A stretch of DNA of 64,000 bases from Arenibacter sp040216555 (lineage in GTDB: Bacteria; Bacteroidota; Bacteroidia; Flavobacteriales; Flavobacteriaceae), in the NCBI GenBank assembly GCA_040216555.1, contig JAVJOW010000008.1:62001-126000 (forward strand), read 5' to 3'. The position numbers and the translations under genes were made by a program. Below, piece by piece: positions 36,517-46,175 of this stretch. Positions within the stretch are counted from its first letter, which is position 1; each line of letters opens with the position of its first letter. The notes below the pieces were generated by a model, which saw nothing but the letters and a program-made list of their open reading frames with translations, had not been told where the DNA came from and made no database searches.

Positions 36517-37890
36517 CTATCGTACTATAAGGGGTACGTGTTTTTTTAAAGAATAATTTTTCTTAAGGAATTTGGGCTCCAAGGTAACATTTGAAATAAC
36601 AATGGCCGCACCCAAAGCCGACCCCAAAGAGGAATCCGTAGTACTTATTTTCATGTAGTCAAGATATTGTGAGAGCAATTGAATATACACCTCGTTATCA
36701 CTAAAGCCACCGTCTATATAGAGTCTTTCAATATTTTCATTTCCGATGGCGGACCTTATACTTTTTACCTGCAATAGCACCAGTTCCAACATCAGCTGAT
36801 GATAGGCATGCTCGAATCTATCATAAGTAATTTTGGACTCCTGCGGCATATTTTCGGATGTAATACTGGACCATTTGAACATGTGTACAAAATCCTTATT
36901 GATTTCAAAATAAGTGTCCTGATCAAATTTTACCGTCCTGTGATAGTCTTCCGGTACTTTATAAAGAGCTGATAGTGCCTTAATTTGAAGTTTATATTCG
37001 TTGCCTAGAAAAAGTGTTGAAACTTTTACGGGACTGCCATCTATACGCATGTTAAATAGACAACCATTGGCAATATCCTCCAAGGTCAACATGCCCTTAT
37101 TGTAAGGATTGATGGATATGCTCCAGGTTCCTGTCGAAACCAGTAAAAATGGCTTGGTAATACTACGGATATAAGGTAAAAGGGCCGATGAACTATCGTG
37201 GATGCCGTGCCCCATTTGAATGATCCTGCCCTTGTAATCAATAGGGATGGTAACCCGGGTTGAAGCAATAGGAGGCAATTTTTCATTTATTCCTTCCTTA
37301 AACACCCAATCATGATAATCCTTCTTTTCATAATCCCACAACATGGTATGGCAGCCAATACTTGTATTTTCGCTTACAGGAACTCCGGTAAACAAATAAC
37401 TAAGGTATTGGGGTAAGTGCAGAGAATATTTTATCTTTTTGTATACCTCCGGTCTTGCATATTTTAACCAGAATAAATGCATCCCGGTATTTAGCATGCC
37501 CAATTTCTGTGATCCCGTTGATCTGGAAAGCTCATTTTCGGGACCATATTTATCATAGAAGGCATCAAATACTTCAGCTTTTAATGGCTTCATATAATTA
37601 TAAAGAGGAGTAAGAACCTTCCCGTTTTCGTTTATGTGAACCAAGCTAGCCCCGTAACATGAAAAATTTAAGGCCTGTATCTCAAATTCTGGTGAATCCA
37701 TCATTCTATCAAATACTTCTTTGACCCATTTTTCTAGGGCTTCCAAGTTTTCGGTAGGATAACCGTCCTCATCCGTAATTTCATCGAAACGATTATACTC
37801 CCGATATACCTCTTGAAAATCCGAATCGAACAGAAAGAATTTCTTGTTGGTTCTACCAATATCAAATACAGCTTTTACATTCTTTTTCAT
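36517..37890 (-). CDS. rhaB: FGGY-family rhamnulokinase
   Basis: The 457-residue FGGY kinase has the phosphate-binding VFDIGRTNKKFFLF at the N-terminus (similar to DxGxTNxK), CYGASLVHIN, LLVSTGTWSI for the adenosine motif and LYIDGGFSDNEVYIQLL near the C-terminus. In this operon it should phosphorylate L-rhamnulose to L-rhamnulose-1-phosphate. It lies 9 bases after the isomerase gene. It is a divergent member, and fuculokinase-like activity cannot be excluded without assay. Confidence 0.87.
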   Translation of the reverse strand: MKKNVKAVFDIGRTNKKFFLFDSDFQEVYREYNRFDEITDEDGYPTENLEALEKWVKEVFDRMMDSPEFEIQALNFSCYGASLVHINENGKVLTPLYNYMKPLKAEVFDAFYDKYGPENELSRSTGSQKLGMLNTGMHLFWLKYARPEVYKKIKYSLHLPQYLSYLFTGVPVSENTSIGCHTMLWDYEKKDYHDWVFKEGINEKLPPIASTRVTIPIDYKGRIIQMGHGIHDSSSALLPYIRSITKPFLLVSTGTWSISINPYNKGMLTLEDIANGCLFNMRIDGSPVKVSTLFLGNEYKLQIKALSALYKVPEDYHRTVKFDQDTYFEINKDFVHMFKWSSITSENMPQESKITYDRFEHAYHQLMLELVLLQVKSIRSAIGNENIERLYIDGGFSDNEVYIQLLSQYLDYMKISTTDSSLGSALGAAIVISNVTLEPKFLKKNYSLKKHVPLIVR

Positions 37891-37899
37891 CCGGTTGTA

Positions 37900-39180
37900 T
37901 TATAATCCTGAAGCTACGGAATTTTTGCCTCTTGCTTGGATCAAATTTTCCCTAACCATAAGTGAACGATAGGCATTTAAAGGAGAAAGTGCACCGCCTC
38001 CTTTTCGTCTTGCTTCCTGCAACAAAGGCCTTACATCTGTCCGATAGGCATTCTGAAGAATTTCTTGACAGCGAACCACATCATTTTCCAATTGTGCCGT
38101 TCTCAATTGGTCCTGATCTATCAAAAGTGCCTTGGCATATGCTTCTTGGATGGCTTCCAATGATTGGATCAAATCCTCCAAGGGGTCTTTGATATTATGA
38201 CTGGCATCTATCATCCATGCTGGATATGGATTTTGGGGATTGTTGTTCATCCCATAGACCAATTCGTTAAAAATTAAAAAGAGGGCATAAGGTTTAATGC
38301 TCCCTACGGTAATATCATCGTCCCCGTATTTGCTGTCATTAAAGTGGAATCCTCCCAATTTGCCCTTCATCATCAAGGTCGCTACGATCTGTTCAATATT
38401 GGTATTGGGCAAATGGTGACCCAAATCTACCAAGGTATACGCCTTATCACCACATTCGTTGGCCAACATAAAGGAGGTGCCCCAATCTTGGATTACCGTA
38501 CTGTAAAAATTTGGCTCATAGGGTTTGTATTCAATGAACAACTTCCAATCTTCCGGCAAGGCCCTATAGATATCCTTCAGACTGTCCTGGGTATTTTGCA
38601 GGGCGTTCTGGAAATTGTTCTGTCCCGGAAAATTGGACCCATCGGCCAACCATACCGTAAGACTTTTGGATCCCAATTTGTTGCCTATATCTATAACATC
38701 CAAATTATGCTGAACGGCCTGTTCCCTTATCGCCTTCTCCCTATTGCTCAACGAACCGAACCTATAACTTTCCTTGGCATCTTTTTGATCCTGAAAAGTG
38801 TTGGAGTTCACCGCATCAAAAGCAATGTTATGTGACGCGGCCAATTGCTTTATGGCGTCATAATCTTTGGGTACATCCCAAGGAATATGGAGCGAAATGG
38901 CTCCGGCGGTCCGGGTAAGGGCATGTAAAATACCTACATCGTCTATTTTTTGTTCCAAAGTGGACGGTTCCCCATGAAAAGAAAACCTCCCAAATCTAGT
39001 TCCACCCGCACCTAGGGCCCAACTTGGAATTGCCACTTGAAACTCGGTTAATTTATTGATTATATCAGGTACATTACAACCATCCTTTACTAGGACATTC
39101 GACAAAAAATCAAATTTTTCCTGGTGCAATTTTAAATCCTTTTGGTTCTTCTCCTGTATTCTTTCTTTATCTATTCTCAT
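37900..39180 (-). CDS. rhaI: L-rhamnose isomerase (RhaI type)
   Basis: The protein of about 426 residues is a sugar isomerase of the L-rhamnose isomerase type first known from Pseudomonas stutzeri, a TIM barrel with metal ligands visible in KLFIEYKPYEP (Glu), YTLVDLGHHLP (Asp), GGFHFNDSKYGDDD (His, Asp) and AWMIDASHNIKDP (Asp). It converts L-rhamnose to L-rhamnulose in the cytoplasm. The ATG at 39180 fits the family start; the longer frame from 39210 runs into a hairpin. Second in the rhamnose operon. Confidence 0.92.
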   Translation of the reverse strand: MRIDKERIQEKNQKDLKLHQEKFDFLSNVLVKDGCNVPDIINKLTEFQVAIPSWALGAGGTRFGRFSFHGEPSTLEQKIDDVGILHALTRTAGAISLHIPWDVPKDYDAIKQLAASHNIAFDAVNSNTFQDQKDAKESYRFGSLSNREKAIREQAVQHNLDVIDIGNKLGSKSLTVWLADGSNFPGQNNFQNALQNTQDSLKDIYRALPEDWKLFIEYKPYEPNFYSTVIQDWGTSFMLANECGDKAYTLVDLGHHLPNTNIEQIVATLMMKGKLGGFHFNDSKYGDDDITVGSIKPYALFLIFNELVYGMNNNPQNPYPAWMIDASHNIKDPLEDLIQSLEAIQEAYAKALLIDQDQLRTAQLENDVVRCQEILQNAYRTDVRPLLQEARRKGGGALSPLNAYRSLMVRENLIQARGKNSVASGL

Positions 39181-39199
39181 TATATTCCCAATTAGAATT

Positions 39200-39237
39200 A
39201 GACCTGTCAAAAATTGGTATTCTACCCTGACAGGTCT
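39200..39237. repeat. Inverted repeat inside the rhamnose operon
   Basis: AGACCTGTCA (39200-39209) and TGACAGGTCT (39228-39237) form a perfect 10-bp stem with an 18-base loop in the 87-base spacer between the bifunctional aldolase gene and rhaI. A short poly-A stretch follows. Related ACCTGTCAGG-like inverted repeats are common between flavobacterial genes. It may set transcript ends or stability. Confidence 0.7.
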
Positions 39238-39268
39238 TGAAAAAAACTAACTCAAACTAACTTACTAA

Positions 39269-41374
39269 TTATCTTACAAATGCATTGGCCATACCGCCAT
39301 CTACATTTATTATATTGCCCGTAGTCTTATCCAGTATGGCAACACAGGCGAAAACCCCGTTGGCAATATCCTCTGGGTAAATAATCTCGTTCAATAAATT
39401 TCTTTTGGCGTAATGTGCAGGCAGCTCGTCCACGGTAATTCCGTAGGCCTTGGCCCTACCTTCGGCCCAATCGCCTTCCCAAATCTTACTGCCCACGATA
39501 ACCCCATCAGGGTTTACTGTGTTGACACGGATCTTGTCCCCGCCCAATTCGGCGGCCAACAAGCGGGCCATATGCTGTTGTGCTGCCTTGGCGGTACCGT
39601 AGCCCACATTATTTGGACCAGAAACAAGGCCATTCTTACTAGCGATACTAATGAAATCTCCTCCCAAACCTTGTTTGCGCATTATTACAACTGCCTGTTT
39701 GGCAAGTTCAAACTGCCCTTTCACCAAAACATTCTGTAAAATATCCCAATCCTTTTCAGTGGTCTCCTCCAAAGGCTTGGAAATGGCAAGTCCTGCACTA
39801 TGTACCACTATATCCACACCTCCAAACTCCAAACAAGCTTTCTTATATGCTTCCTGGACAGACTCACTTTTGGTGACGTCACAAACGGCATAACTGGCGG
39901 TATCGGGCTTATAGGTGGCTACAGCCTCTTTCAGTCGGTCTTCCGCTATATCGGTCAAAACCACATTGGCACCTTCCTTTGCCAATTTATCGGCAATGGC
40001 CTTACCAATACCACCACCAGCTCCGGTAACCAAAGCTACTTTTCGGGATAAGGGCTGTTCTTTCGGCATACGTTGCAATTTGGCCTCTTCGAGCAACCAA
40101 TATTCAATATCAAAAGCTTCCTGTCTTGGCAAGGAGGTATATTCCGTAATGGCCTCCGCGCCCCTCATTACATTGATGGCATTGATGTAAAACTCGCTGG
40201 CCACCCTAGTGGTCTGCTTGTTTTTCGCAAAACTGAACATCCCTATACCAGGATAAATTATAATTACAGGGTTAGGATCGCGCATCGCCGGGCTATTGTC
40301 CCTTTTACAGGTCTCATAATAGTCCTTGTACCCCTGTCTGTAGGCTTCAAAGGCCGGTTGCAGTTTTTTAAGTACGGCCTTGGCATCACCAAGATCCTCT
40401 TTAGGGTCCAGATCCAAAACCAAGGGCTGTATTTTTGTTCTTAAAAAGTGATCGGGACAGGAAGTACCCATTGGTGCCAAGCGTGCCAAGTCCATACTAT
40501 TGATATACTCCATGACCACATCACTATCGGAAAAATGTCCTATCATCCTATTCTCTGAAGAACAAAGTCCTCTGAGCAATGGCATTAATTGAGAAGCTTT
40601 TTCGGCGCGCTCCTTTTGGGGCAGACTATTGACTTTTTGCCCACCAAAAACGCTGCCTTTTTCCGCAATCTTTTTAGCTATGTACTCCGATGCCATTTCA
40701 ATGACTTCCAAGCTGTTCATATAACATTCATAGGAGGTATCCCCCCATGTAAAAAGTCCGTGGCTTCCCAAAACGATCCCCCTTATACCTGGATTGTCGT
40801 TCAAGCATTTTTCCAATTGCAGGCCAAGATCAAATCCTGGTCTTTGCCATGGCACCCAGCCCATGGTATCTCCCCAAATTTCCTTGGTCACCTTTTCACT
40901 ATCCTTGGCCGCAGCCACCGCTATCAAGGCATCAGGATGTAAATGGTCTATATGTTTAAATGGAAGTAGGCCGTGCAAGGGAGTATCTATGGACGGAGCC
41001 TTGCTGTCCAAGTCAAAGATACAATGGTCAAAAAGACCAACCATGCGGTCCTCATCCGCAAGACCTCCATATACGTTTTTCAAGTTTCTCAATCTTTCTG
41101 TATATAGTCCGGCAATACCTGCCTTGTTCAAAGTACCTATATCCCCTCCAGAACCTTTGATCCACATTACCTCTACCTCTTCATTGGTCAGAGGATCCTT
41201 TTCAACAGTCTTACAGCTAGTATTCCCTCCACCATAATTGGTGATTCGTAGATCGGCCCCCAAAATATTGGACCTATAAAGAAACAGTTCTACCTGATCG
41301 TCACCCAGTGCCTCAGCCTTGCTCTCCTCCCAGAGATAATTAACGTATTTAAAATTCTTTACGGAATGATTCAT
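39269..41374 (-). CDS. rhaEW: Bifunctional L-rhamnulose-1-P aldolase / L-lactaldehyde dehydrogenase
   Basis: The protein of about 701 residues joins two enzymes. The N-terminal half (about 1-420) is a class II aldolase with zinc-site segments DHLHPDALIAVAAA and LGSHGLFTWG and the phosphate-binding ITNYGGGNTSCK. The C-terminal half (about 440-701) is a short-chain dehydrogenase with the Rossmann motif VTGAGGGIGKAI and the active YxxxK in YGTAKAA. The first part cleaves rhamnulose-1-phosphate to DHAP and L-lactaldehyde; the second oxidises lactaldehyde to L-lactate with NAD+. Such fusions are known in Bacteroidota and Chloroflexi. It is first in the rhamnose operon under module C. The ATG at 41374 was preferred over 41434, which lies in the regulatory element. 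Confidence 0.92.
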   Translation of the reverse strand: MNHSVKNFKYVNYLWEESKAEALGDDQVELFLYRSNILGADLRITNYGGGNTSCKTVEKDPLTNEEVEVMWIKGSGGDIGTLNKAGIAGLYTERLRNLKNVYGGLADEDRMVGLFDHCIFDLDSKAPSIDTPLHGLLPFKHIDHLHPDALIAVAAAKDSEKVTKEIWGDTMGWVPWQRPGFDLGLQLEKCLNDNPGIRGIVLGSHGLFTWGDTSYECYMNSLEVIEMASEYIAKKIAEKGSVFGGQKVNSLPQKERAEKASQLMPLLRGLCSSENRMIGHFSDSDVVMEYINSMDLARLAPMGTSCPDHFLRTKIQPLVLDLDPKEDLGDAKAVLKKLQPAFEAYRQGYKDYYETCKRDNSPAMRDPNPVIIIYPGIGMFSFAKNKQTTRVASEFYINAINVMRGAEAITEYTSLPRQEAFDIEYWLLEEAKLQRMPKEQPLSRKVALVTGAGGGIGKAIADKLAKEGANVVLTDIAEDRLKEAVATYKPDTASYAVCDVTKSESVQEAYKKACLEFGGVDIVVHSAGLAISKPLEETTEKDWDILQNVLVKGQFELAKQAVVIMRKQGLGGDFISIASKNGLVSGPNNVGYGTAKAAQQHMARLLAAELGGDKIRVNTVNPDGVIVGSKIWEGDWAEGRAKAYGITVDELPAHYAKRNLLNEIIYPEDIANGVFACVAILDKTTGNIINVDGGMANAFVR

Positions 41375-41403
41375 AATTAATAGCTTGATAATTTTTATAT
41401 TCG

Positions 41404-41450
41404 CTAAAGTATTACACAGTTCTCCTGTAGGCATCCTGTACTGTACTGCA
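41404..41450 (-). promoter_or_regulatory. Rhamnose-type promoter module C (rhamnose catabolic operon)
   Basis: Read toward the operon, the 20-bp element TGCAGTACAGTACAGGATGC (41431-41450) contains the tandem pentamers CAGTA-CAGTA-CAGGA and is followed after exactly 19 bases by TACTTTAG (41404-41411), a -7-like box with one mismatch. The element starts 57 bases upstream of the aldolase-dehydrogenase ATG and lies between it and the divergent regulator gene, so both promoters may be affected. Confidence 0.72.
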
Positions 41451-41591
41451 ACCAGTGATTTTTTTTATTTTTCAGAGTTGCAAAAATCAGAGGAGCTTCA
41501 ATTTATCCATAAAATTCAATATTAATAACCTATTATTGAAGTATAAACAAAAGTGGCAAACCTATTATTTTAAATTTCCATTATTATAGAT

Positions 41592-42632
41592 ATGTTCAAA
41601 TACCTTAAAATCGATGAAAATTCCAGGATCCCTAAGTATAGGCAGATAGTGGATTCCGTAATCAATAATATTTCCAATGGAAACCTTAAGATCGATGAAA
41701 AAATTCCTTCTATCAATAGTTTTAGTGAGGAGTTTCTACTTTCTCGCGATACCGTTGAAAAAGCCTACCAAATATTAAAGGAACGCAAGATAATTACTTC
41801 TATTAGGGGAAAAGGTTATTACATAACCAGAACAAAACTCATATCCAAGGTAAATATCCTATTCCTCATCAACAAGTTGAGCGCCTATAAAATGCGTATT
41901 TACAATTCGTTTATAAACACCATAGGGGGCAACTCCCATACGGACCTACATATTTACCATTGCGACAACTCCCTGTTTGTTAATTTAATAGAGAAGAACA
42001 TCAACGCATACGATTATTACGTCATTATGCCGCATTTTAAGACAGACGATCTTAAACACATAAGCTATACCGATGAGGCCGTTAAGGCCATCAATATGAT
42101 CCCCAAGAACAAACTTGTTTTGATGGACAATAATAAACTTGATATTGAAGGGGATTTCATTGAAATCTACCAGGATTTTGAGAATGATATTTATAACGCC
42201 CTAAAGGAAGGATTGACAAAGATATCGCGATATGGAAAAATGATTCTGGTCTATCCTGAAAATGCCGTATACCCATATCCCAGAAGAATTTTGCACGGCT
42301 TTCGCAAGTTTTGTGTTGAGCACAAATTAGACTTTGAGATTATTGATGAGATTTATGACGATATCATCCTAAAAAAAGGAGATCTCTTTATTACCATTGA
42401 AGAAACGGACCTGGTAAATTTGGTAAACCAGATCCGTGACAAGGAATTTTTATTAGGTGTGGAGATCGGGGTAATCTCCTACAACGATACCCCGCTCAAG
42501 GAGTTGTTGGGCATCACCGTTATTTCTACAGATTTTAAGGCGATGGGGGAAACTGCCTCCAGAATGATTTTGAACAAGGAAAAAGGAAAAATTAAAAACC
42601 CGTTTAATTTTATAGACAGGAATTCCCTTTAA
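41592..42632 (+). CDS. GntR-type regulator with LacI-like sensor domain
   Basis: The 346-residue protein has a GntR winged helix-turn-helix (residues about 1-75: IPKYRQIVDSVINNI, IPSINSFSEEFLLSRDTVEKAYQ, IRGKGYYIT). The rest is a periplasmic-binding-protein-like sensor domain with strands such as KVNILFLINK, YDYYVIMPHF, KMILVYPENAVYPYP and LGVEIGVISYND. This layout resembles the FucR-type sugar regulators of Bacteroides. It is divergent from the rhamnose operon and next to module C, so it is the most likely regulator of the five modules. The effector is probably rhamnose or a product such as rhamnulose; this is inference. Confidence 0.87.
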   Translation: MFKYLKIDENSRIPKYRQIVDSVINNISNGNLKIDEKIPSINSFSEEFLLSRDTVEKAYQILKERKIITSIRGKGYYITRTKLISKVNILFLINKLSAYKMRIYNSFINTIGGNSHTDLHIYHCDNSLFVNLIEKNINAYDYYVIMPHFKTDDLKHISYTDEAVKAINMIPKNKLVLMDNNKLDIEGDFIEIYQDFENDIYNALKEGLTKISRYGKMILVYPENAVYPYPRRILHGFRKFCVEHKLDFEIIDEIYDDIILKKGDLFITIEETDLVNLVNQIRDKEFLLGVEIGVISYNDTPLKELLGITVISTDFKAMGETASRMILNKEKGKIKNPFNFIDRNSL

Positions 42633-43021
42633 TCAGGTCTGGGTGCAATCACCTACAGCTTTTTTCATTGGTAGACATCCAATTTTCGACTCCAATCAAA
42701 AAATAAAGTAATCCACTTTCCATATCCGTATTATTGAATATACCCCAAGAGATCCTTTTTGAGGTATTCAACCTCCTTCCCAGAACTCACATTTAACCAA
42801 TTTATAAACTTGGACAAAATATGGAGTGCCAATAAAAATTACTTCTTCCATATAAAATATACCTGTGTATATATTATATGTGCATGTTAAAAATTTAACA
42901 TATCGGAGCAGCATAGTACAGGACAGTTATGGTTACTTACAACTCTATATTTGAGCAATCCTTGATTATTTCTTAAATTTTTAAGGATTACTAATTAAAC
43001 TAAACTAAATAATACAAGATT
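42633..43021. other. Intergenic region upstream of susC
   Basis: This 389-base gap holds promoter module D (42907-42953) and otherwise AT-rich sequence. No hairpin ending the regulator transcript was found and no ORF was accepted. Confidence 0.5.
42907..42953 (+). promoter_or_regulatory. Rhamnose-type promoter module D (susC operon)
   Basis: The element AGCAGCATAGTACAGGACAG (42907-42926) is followed after exactly 19 bases by TATATTTG (42946-42953), a perfect TAnnTTTG -7 box. The susC ATG is 68 bases further downstream of the box. Confidence 0.75.
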
Positions 43022-46000
43022 ATGAAAAGAAGAATTTACAGGATTCCCCGGAAATTCCTATTCCTTTTAACTATGCTTTATGGTATCATAATGCACGCGC
43101 AAGATGTAACGGTTAGCGGTACAGTGTTATCGGCAGATAATTCCCAGGGCTTGCCGGGGGTAAACGTGGTTGTGAAGGGAACAACAACGGGAACAGTAAC
43201 CGATTTTGATGGTAACTATAGTATTGTTGCCCCTAGTGCGAACAGCACTTTGGTTTTCACTTACATTGGCTTTACCGCCCAAGAAATTCCGATTAACGGA
43301 AAAAGCGAAGTAAACGTTACCATGGCCGAAGATGCTGCTGCTCTTGACGAAGTAGTTGTTGTTGGTTACGGTACACAGATAAAAAGACAGGTTACAGGGT
43401 CGGTATCTACCATACAGGCCGAAGAACTTGCCGATATTCCGGTCTCCCAGATTACCCAAAAAATACAGGGTAGGATTCCAGGGGTTCAGATTAATCAGAG
43501 CACAGGTAAACCTGGTCAGGGTATGTCGGTTCGTATTCGTGGGCAACTATCCGTTTCCGGAGGAAGCGACCCTTTGTATGTGGTTGATGGTTTTCCAATT
43601 TCCGGAGGGATCAACAATATAAACCCGGATGAAATCCAGGATATTTCAATTTTGAAAGATGCCGCTTCCACTTCCCTTTATGGTTCAAGAGCGGCCAATG
43701 GCGTTGTCTTGATTACCACCAAAAGTGGAAAAGCCGGTGAAACCAGCATAAGTTTAAATGTTTCTACCGGTATGCAGACCGTTCCTGATAGAGGAAGGAT
43801 AGAAATGATGAATGCAGTTGAATTTGCCCAATTTAAAAAGGAGTACTATGAGGATCAAGGTGATCCAGTGCCGGATATCTTCCAAAACCCTTCTCAGTAT
43901 GAGGGTCAGAACAATGATTGGTACGATGCGATGCTTAGAACTGCTCCGATGACCAATTACAATCTTACCATTACTTCCAACAAAGAAAAATTAAGAACCT
44001 CAGTGATTCTAGGCTTCTTTGATCAGGAAGGTGTGGTCTTGAGTTCAGATTACAAGCGATATTCATTAAGGGCAAATTTGGATTACAGCCTATCGGACAA
44101 AGTCCGTATTGGAGTGAATATAGCACCAAATTACATCTTGGACAATATTCCAAGAACAGATGGTAGCAGGGGTACAGGGCTTCTTTTCAATGCCTTGCAC
44201 ACTTGGCCGATCATGCCTATCTACAATGAGGATGGAACTAGAACGGAATTCAATCGTTTTCCGGCAAATACGGGAAACATCTTCTCTTATGCCAACTGGC
44301 TTAATTCTGCAGAAAGGATCCAAGACGGTACTAAAGAGGTTAACCTTTTGTCCAACGCGTATATTGAATACGAACCAATTGAAGGACTTACCATTAAATC
44401 CAGTTTAAATGCTGAATTGTACAATGAACAATATGAATACTTCAGCCCAACCAATGCCACCTATGCCATTAACCGTCCAATACCGACCAACAATGAGGCA
44501 GTTTGGGACGAAAGGACCACTTTTTCTTGGTTGAACGAAAACACGGTCAATTATAATAAAAGTGTTGGTGATCACAATTTCTCTCTCCTAGGAGGTTTTA
44601 CATACCAAAAATATAGAATGGACCGCAATAGGGTTGCTGCCAGTGATTTTGCAGATGATAGATTACCCAATATTCAGGGAGCGGCAAACATTAATAGAGG
44701 CGGCACCTTTGATCAGGTACAAGAATGGAGTTTAGTGTCCTTTCTTTCCAGGCTGACCTATAATTATAAAGGAAAATATCTGTTGACAGGTTCTATTCGT
44801 AGTGATGGATCGTCAAGATTCGGTTCCGATAACAGATGGGGTACCTTTCCATCGGTATCTGCTGGTTGGATTGCATCCGACGAAGCTTTTCTAGAAAACG
44901 TGGAATCTATTTCACTACTTAAACTGCGCGCAAGTTATGGTGTTACCGGTAATAACAATATTGGTAATTACACCCAATACGCCTTGATCGACAATACGGT
45001 GAATGCTGTATTTGGCAACGATTTTGCACCAGGTTCAGCGGTAAATTCACTCTCCAATTCCAATTTGGGATGGGAAACCACCAAACAGTTCGATATTGGA
45101 TTGGATTTAAGCCTCTTTAATGATAGGGTATCTTTGGTGTATGACTATTATACCAAGAACACTACCAATCTACTTTACAATGTACAAGTTCCAAGGGAAT
45201 CAGGCTTTACCAATTTTAGCGACAACATTGGTGAAATAAAGTTCTGGGGTCATGAATTTGGTATAAATACTGTTAATACTACAGGTAAATTCAGATGGAC
45301 CACCAACGCCAATATATCCTTCAACAGAAATGAGGTAGTAGCTTTGGCCGATGGAATTGACAGGGTCTATGGTCCAGGAGGATGGCATATTACCCAGGTA
45401 GGAAAACCATTTGGACAATTTTATGGGCATCTATCCGATGGGGTTTATTTAAACCAACAAGACTTGGACAGCTCGCCACAAGTTCCTGGCCGTTCTACAG
45501 TAGGCAGTATTAAATTATTGGATGTTAATGGTGATGGAATAATCACCAATGGAGGAGATTTCGACGACCGTGCCATTATGGGCAGTCCTTTCCCAGATTT
45601 CACTTATGGAATTACCAATACCATCAGCTACGGTAATTTCGATTTTTCCGTAGTGGGTACAGGATCTTATGGTAATGAATTGCTTGTTAGACATTTGTAC
45701 AGTACCACCAACTTGGATGGGGTATTCAATCTTTTAAAAGATGTAAAATACAGGTTTAGATCCGTTGAAAATCCAGGTAGGGGTTTTTATGGAACTACTG
45801 TAGGTGGCGGTAATGTTACCGGTATAGAAAGAGACTGGATCAATGACCGTTTTGTAGCAGATGCCTCCTACTTCAACATTCGAAATATCACTTTAGGGTT
45901 TACTATCCCTAAAATGGATAAATATTTCAAGTCAGCAAGAGTATATGGCTCGGTTCAAAACGTGCATATATTCACTAAGTATTGGGGTGGACCAAACCCT

Positions 46001-46117
46001 GAAATTAGTGTACAGAACAATGGAGAAGGAGATGGTGGAAACCTTGCCTCCGGGGTAGATATTTCAGGATATCCTGTTCCACGTATATTTAGTTTAGGTT
46101 TAAATTTAAACTTCTAA
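43022..46117 (+). CDS. susC: SusC-like TonB-dependent outer-membrane transporter
   Basis: The 1031-residue outer-membrane protein has a signal peptide (to about MHAQ), a CarboxypepD_reg-like domain (about 30-115: GVNVVVKGTTTGTVTDFDGNYS), the TonB box region VVVVGYGTQ, a plug domain (GSDPLYVVDGFPISGG, then SILKDAASTSLYGSRAANGVV) and a beta-barrel ending in LGLNLNF with terminal Phe. With SusD it imports oligosaccharides at the expense of TonB energy. It lacks the N-terminal signalling domain of ECF-coupled receptors, so control through the promoter module upstream is likely. First gene of the operon 43022-52423. Confidence 0.96.
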   Translation: MKRRIYRIPRKFLFLLTMLYGIIMHAQDVTVSGTVLSADNSQGLPGVNVVVKGTTTGTVTDFDGNYSIVAPSANSTLVFTYIGFTAQEIPINGKSEVNVTMAEDAAALDEVVVVGYGTQIKRQVTGSVSTIQAEELADIPVSQITQKIQGRIPGVQINQSTGKPGQGMSVRIRGQLSVSGGSDPLYVVDGFPISGGINNINPDEIQDISILKDAASTSLYGSRAANGVVLITTKSGKAGETSISLNVSTGMQTVPDRGRIEMMNAVEFAQFKKEYYEDQGDPVPDIFQNPSQYEGQNNDWYDAMLRTAPMTNYNLTITSNKEKLRTSVILGFFDQEGVVLSSDYKRYSLRANLDYSLSDKVRIGVNIAPNYILDNIPRTDGSRGTGLLFNALHTWPIMPIYNEDGTRTEFNRFPANTGNIFSYANWLNSAERIQDGTKEVNLLSNAYIEYEPIEGLTIKSSLNAELYNEQYEYFSPTNATYAINRPIPTNNEAVWDERTTFSWLNENTVNYNKSVGDHNFSLLGGFTYQKYRMDRNRVAASDFADDRLPNIQGAANINRGGTFDQVQEWSLVSFLSRLTYNYKGKYLLTGSIRSDGSSRFGSDNRWGTFPSVSAGWIASDEAFLENVESISLLKLRASYGVTGNNNIGNYTQYALIDNTVNAVFGNDFAPGSAVNSLSNSNLGWETTKQFDIGLDLSLFNDRVSLVYDYYTKNTTNLLYNVQVPRESGFTNFSDNIGEIKFWGHEFGINTVNTTGKFRWTTNANISFNRNEVVALADGIDRVYGPGGWHITQVGKPFGQFYGHLSDGVYLNQQDLDSSPQVPGRSTVGSIKLLDVNGDGIITNGGDFDDRAIMGSPFPDFTYGITNTISYGNFDFSVVGTGSYGNELLVRHLYSTTNLDGVFNLLKDVKYRFRSVENPGRGFYGTTVGGGNVTGIERDWINDRFVADASYFNIRNITLGFTIPKMDKYFKSARVYGSVQNVHIFTKYWGGPNPEISVQNNGEGDGGNLASGVDISGYPVPRIFSLGLNLNF

Positions 46118-46175
46118 ATCGAAAACTATTATGTCAAAAATTATATCACTTTCGACAAATTTTAAAACAGAAAAA

